Assembly (NCBI GenBank): GCA_033720955.1
Contig: JAWWBN010000225.1
Span: 1 to 6,346 of the forward strand
DNA length: 6,346 nucleotides
Origin: JAWWBN01 sp033720955
GTDB lineage: Bacteria > Acidobacteriota > Thermoanaerobaculia > Multivoradales > JAHEKO01
Direction: 5' to 3'
Notes under the pieces: generated by a model
Seen by the model: the letters and a program-made list of their open reading frames with translations, nothing else
Databases searched by the model: none
Told to the model about the DNA's origin: nothing
Shown here: positions 5,925-6,346 of the stretch, one piece after another
How positions within the stretch are numbered: position 1 is the first letter of the stretch
How the letters are laid out: every line of letters starts with the position of its first letter
Position numbers and translations under genes: made by a program

Positions 5925-6107
5925 ATCCCTCACATGGCTCGGCATCGACATGAGATCCCTGAGCCGCAAGACTGTGGGTTCGGAGGCGGGATTCGCATCC
6001 TCGCCACCTCCTCGGACGCGAGGGGTGTCAGGCACGGAGGACCGGGGAGATTGCCGGGCCGCCGACGGCGCTCGGACACTCCCTTCGAGACAGATCTCCG
6101 TATGGGG

Positions 6108-6114
6108 AAGGAGG
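6108..6114 (+). promoter_or_regulatory. Strong ribosome binding site of the small exported peptide
   Basis: AAGGAGG, five bases before ATG 6120: the best Shine-Dalgarno match in the window. It decides the start; the frame is open far upstream, through the IS remnant, but with no comparable site. I see no clear promoter or gene in 5926-6107. Confidence 0.65.
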
Positions 6115-6119
6115 CTCCG

Positions 6120-6257
6120 ATGAGGCGAAGCGTTTTTCTTGTTGGTCTGGCGTTGCTGGTGGCGTTCGTATTGGCTGTCAACGTCGTAGCGCAGTCATCG
6201 ATCAGCTCCGAGGGGGCGATCGAGTCGTTGGTCTGGCCGGTCCGTGCCGGAGAGTGA
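6120..6257 (+). CDS. Small exported peptide, 45 residues, unknown function
   Basis: MRR at the start, a hydrophobic core at 5-23 (V-F-L-V-G-L-A-L-L-V-A-F-V-L-A-V) and V-V-A-Q at 22-25 look like a Sec signal peptide with a cleavage site after Ala24, leaving about 21 residues (begins QSSISSEGAIES, ends AGE). The hydrophobic stretch could instead be a retained membrane anchor. Codons are unusual for the window: GTT, TTT, CTT, GGT, TTG, GTA and TCA are frequent, whereas the large genes use almost only G/C-ending codons. Two readings fit: a genuine short secreted peptide, or the surviving 5' end of a longer exported protein cut off by rearrangement near the IS remnant. The strong ribosome binding site and clean stop support a translated gene. 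I do not recognise a family. Confidence 0.6.
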   Translation: MRRSVFLVGLALLVAFVLAVNVVAQSSISSEGAIESLVWPVRAGE

Positions 6258-6308
6258 CTGGATCTTGGGAGCTTTGGCTCTTTGGGGGGCGTGCGGGGCG
6301 GCCGCGCG

Positions 6309-6346
6309 TCAGTCGGCGGCCGGGGTCTTCACCGGAGGGGTGAGGG
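6309..6346 (-). CDS. Possible C-terminal end of a reverse-strand gene running in from the right
   Basis: On the minus strand the frame entering from the right edge reads L-T-P-P-V-K-T-P-A-A-D then stop (TGA, complement of 6309-6311). Eleven codons cannot identify a protein. The stop overlaps the loop of an inverted repeat, CGGCCGC (6299-6305) with GCGGCCG (6316-6322), which might serve as a terminator for the convergent genes. Listed only because the small gene before it ends 50 bases earlier and a convergent neighbour would fit. Confidence 0.2.
   Translation of the reverse strand, partial: LTPPVKTPAAD

Larger units (their letters stand above)
5493..5925 (-). mobile_element. Internally deleted IS3-family insertion sequence remnant
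   Basis: About 0.43 kb bounded by matching terminal inverted repeats and holding broken transposase fragments on the minus strand. Intact IS3-family elements are about 1.2-1.5 kb, so most of the interior is lost. The ends resemble the TGAACCGCCCC-type termini common in this family in GC-rich bacteria. Direct target repeats are not convincing (TTC on the left, ATC on the right). The element begins about ten bases past the tRNA-Leu 3' end. It cannot move by itself, but the ends might still be mobilised by a related full-length copy. Confidence 0.8.

Noticed and set aside
5489..5929. Target-site duplication around the IS remnant
   Set aside because: The flanks (ATTC on the left, ATCC on the right) agree only in part; too weak to claim.
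5526..6257. A 243-residue open frame on the + strand ending at the same stop as the small peptide
   Set aside because: Most of it runs antisense through the IS remnant and shows no protein-like pattern; the strong ribosome binding site and signal peptide place the real start at 6120.
1..6346. CRISPR array, prophage or toxin-antitoxin module
   Set aside because: No regularly spaced direct repeats, phage genes or paired small genes of that type were seen.

Overview
The window is very GC-rich with compact genes. Its content (a secreted Asp-box protein with a fibronectin domain, a secreted cysteine-pair protein, a stand-alone LigD polymerase and a selenoprotein) would suit an Acidobacteriota-like or comparable GC-rich Gram-negative soil or sediment bacterium. 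That placement is an impression from gene style, not a proven assignment.

Left half (1-3448): a large exported or surface protein enters from the left edge. It carries five Asp-box repeats, a fibronectin type III domain, a middle domain, a region resembling the domain that follows choice-of-anchor modules, and a C-terminal Ig-like domain. After a 35-base gap comes a 198-residue secreted protein of unknown function, whose GTG start sits where leaderless initiation would be expected. A hairpin-rich gap of about 270 bases follows.

Middle (3718-5482): a stand-alone LigD-type polymerase domain with its catalytic residues intact is followed by a good sigma70-like promoter. Behind the promoter is the most interesting gene of the window. 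It is an AhpC/TSA-like thioredoxin-fold protein whose frame is interrupted by one TGA, exactly where the first cysteine of the redox CxxC motif should be. A two-part stem-loop with a G-containing apical loop begins a few bases after the TGA, in the position of a bacterial SECIS. I read this as a selenoprotein with a U-P-F-C active site at 4817-5392. An ordinary gene caller would split it or call it two fragments. A complete tRNA-Leu(UAA) gene starts nine bases after its stop codon.

Right part (5493-6346): about ten bases past the tRNA lies a 0.43-kb internally deleted, frameshifted IS3-family element in reverse orientation, with both terminal inverted repeats still visible. Beyond it is a small gene for a 45-residue exported peptide with a strong ribosome binding site and codon use unlike its neighbours. 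Possibly the last codons of a reverse-strand gene enter from the right edge.

The genes do not form one obvious pathway. The LigD polymerase (DNA break repair) and the selenoprotein (thiol or peroxide redox) could both relate to damage or oxidative stress, but they look separately transcribed, and the selenoprotein needs selA, selB, selC and selD from elsewhere in the genome.
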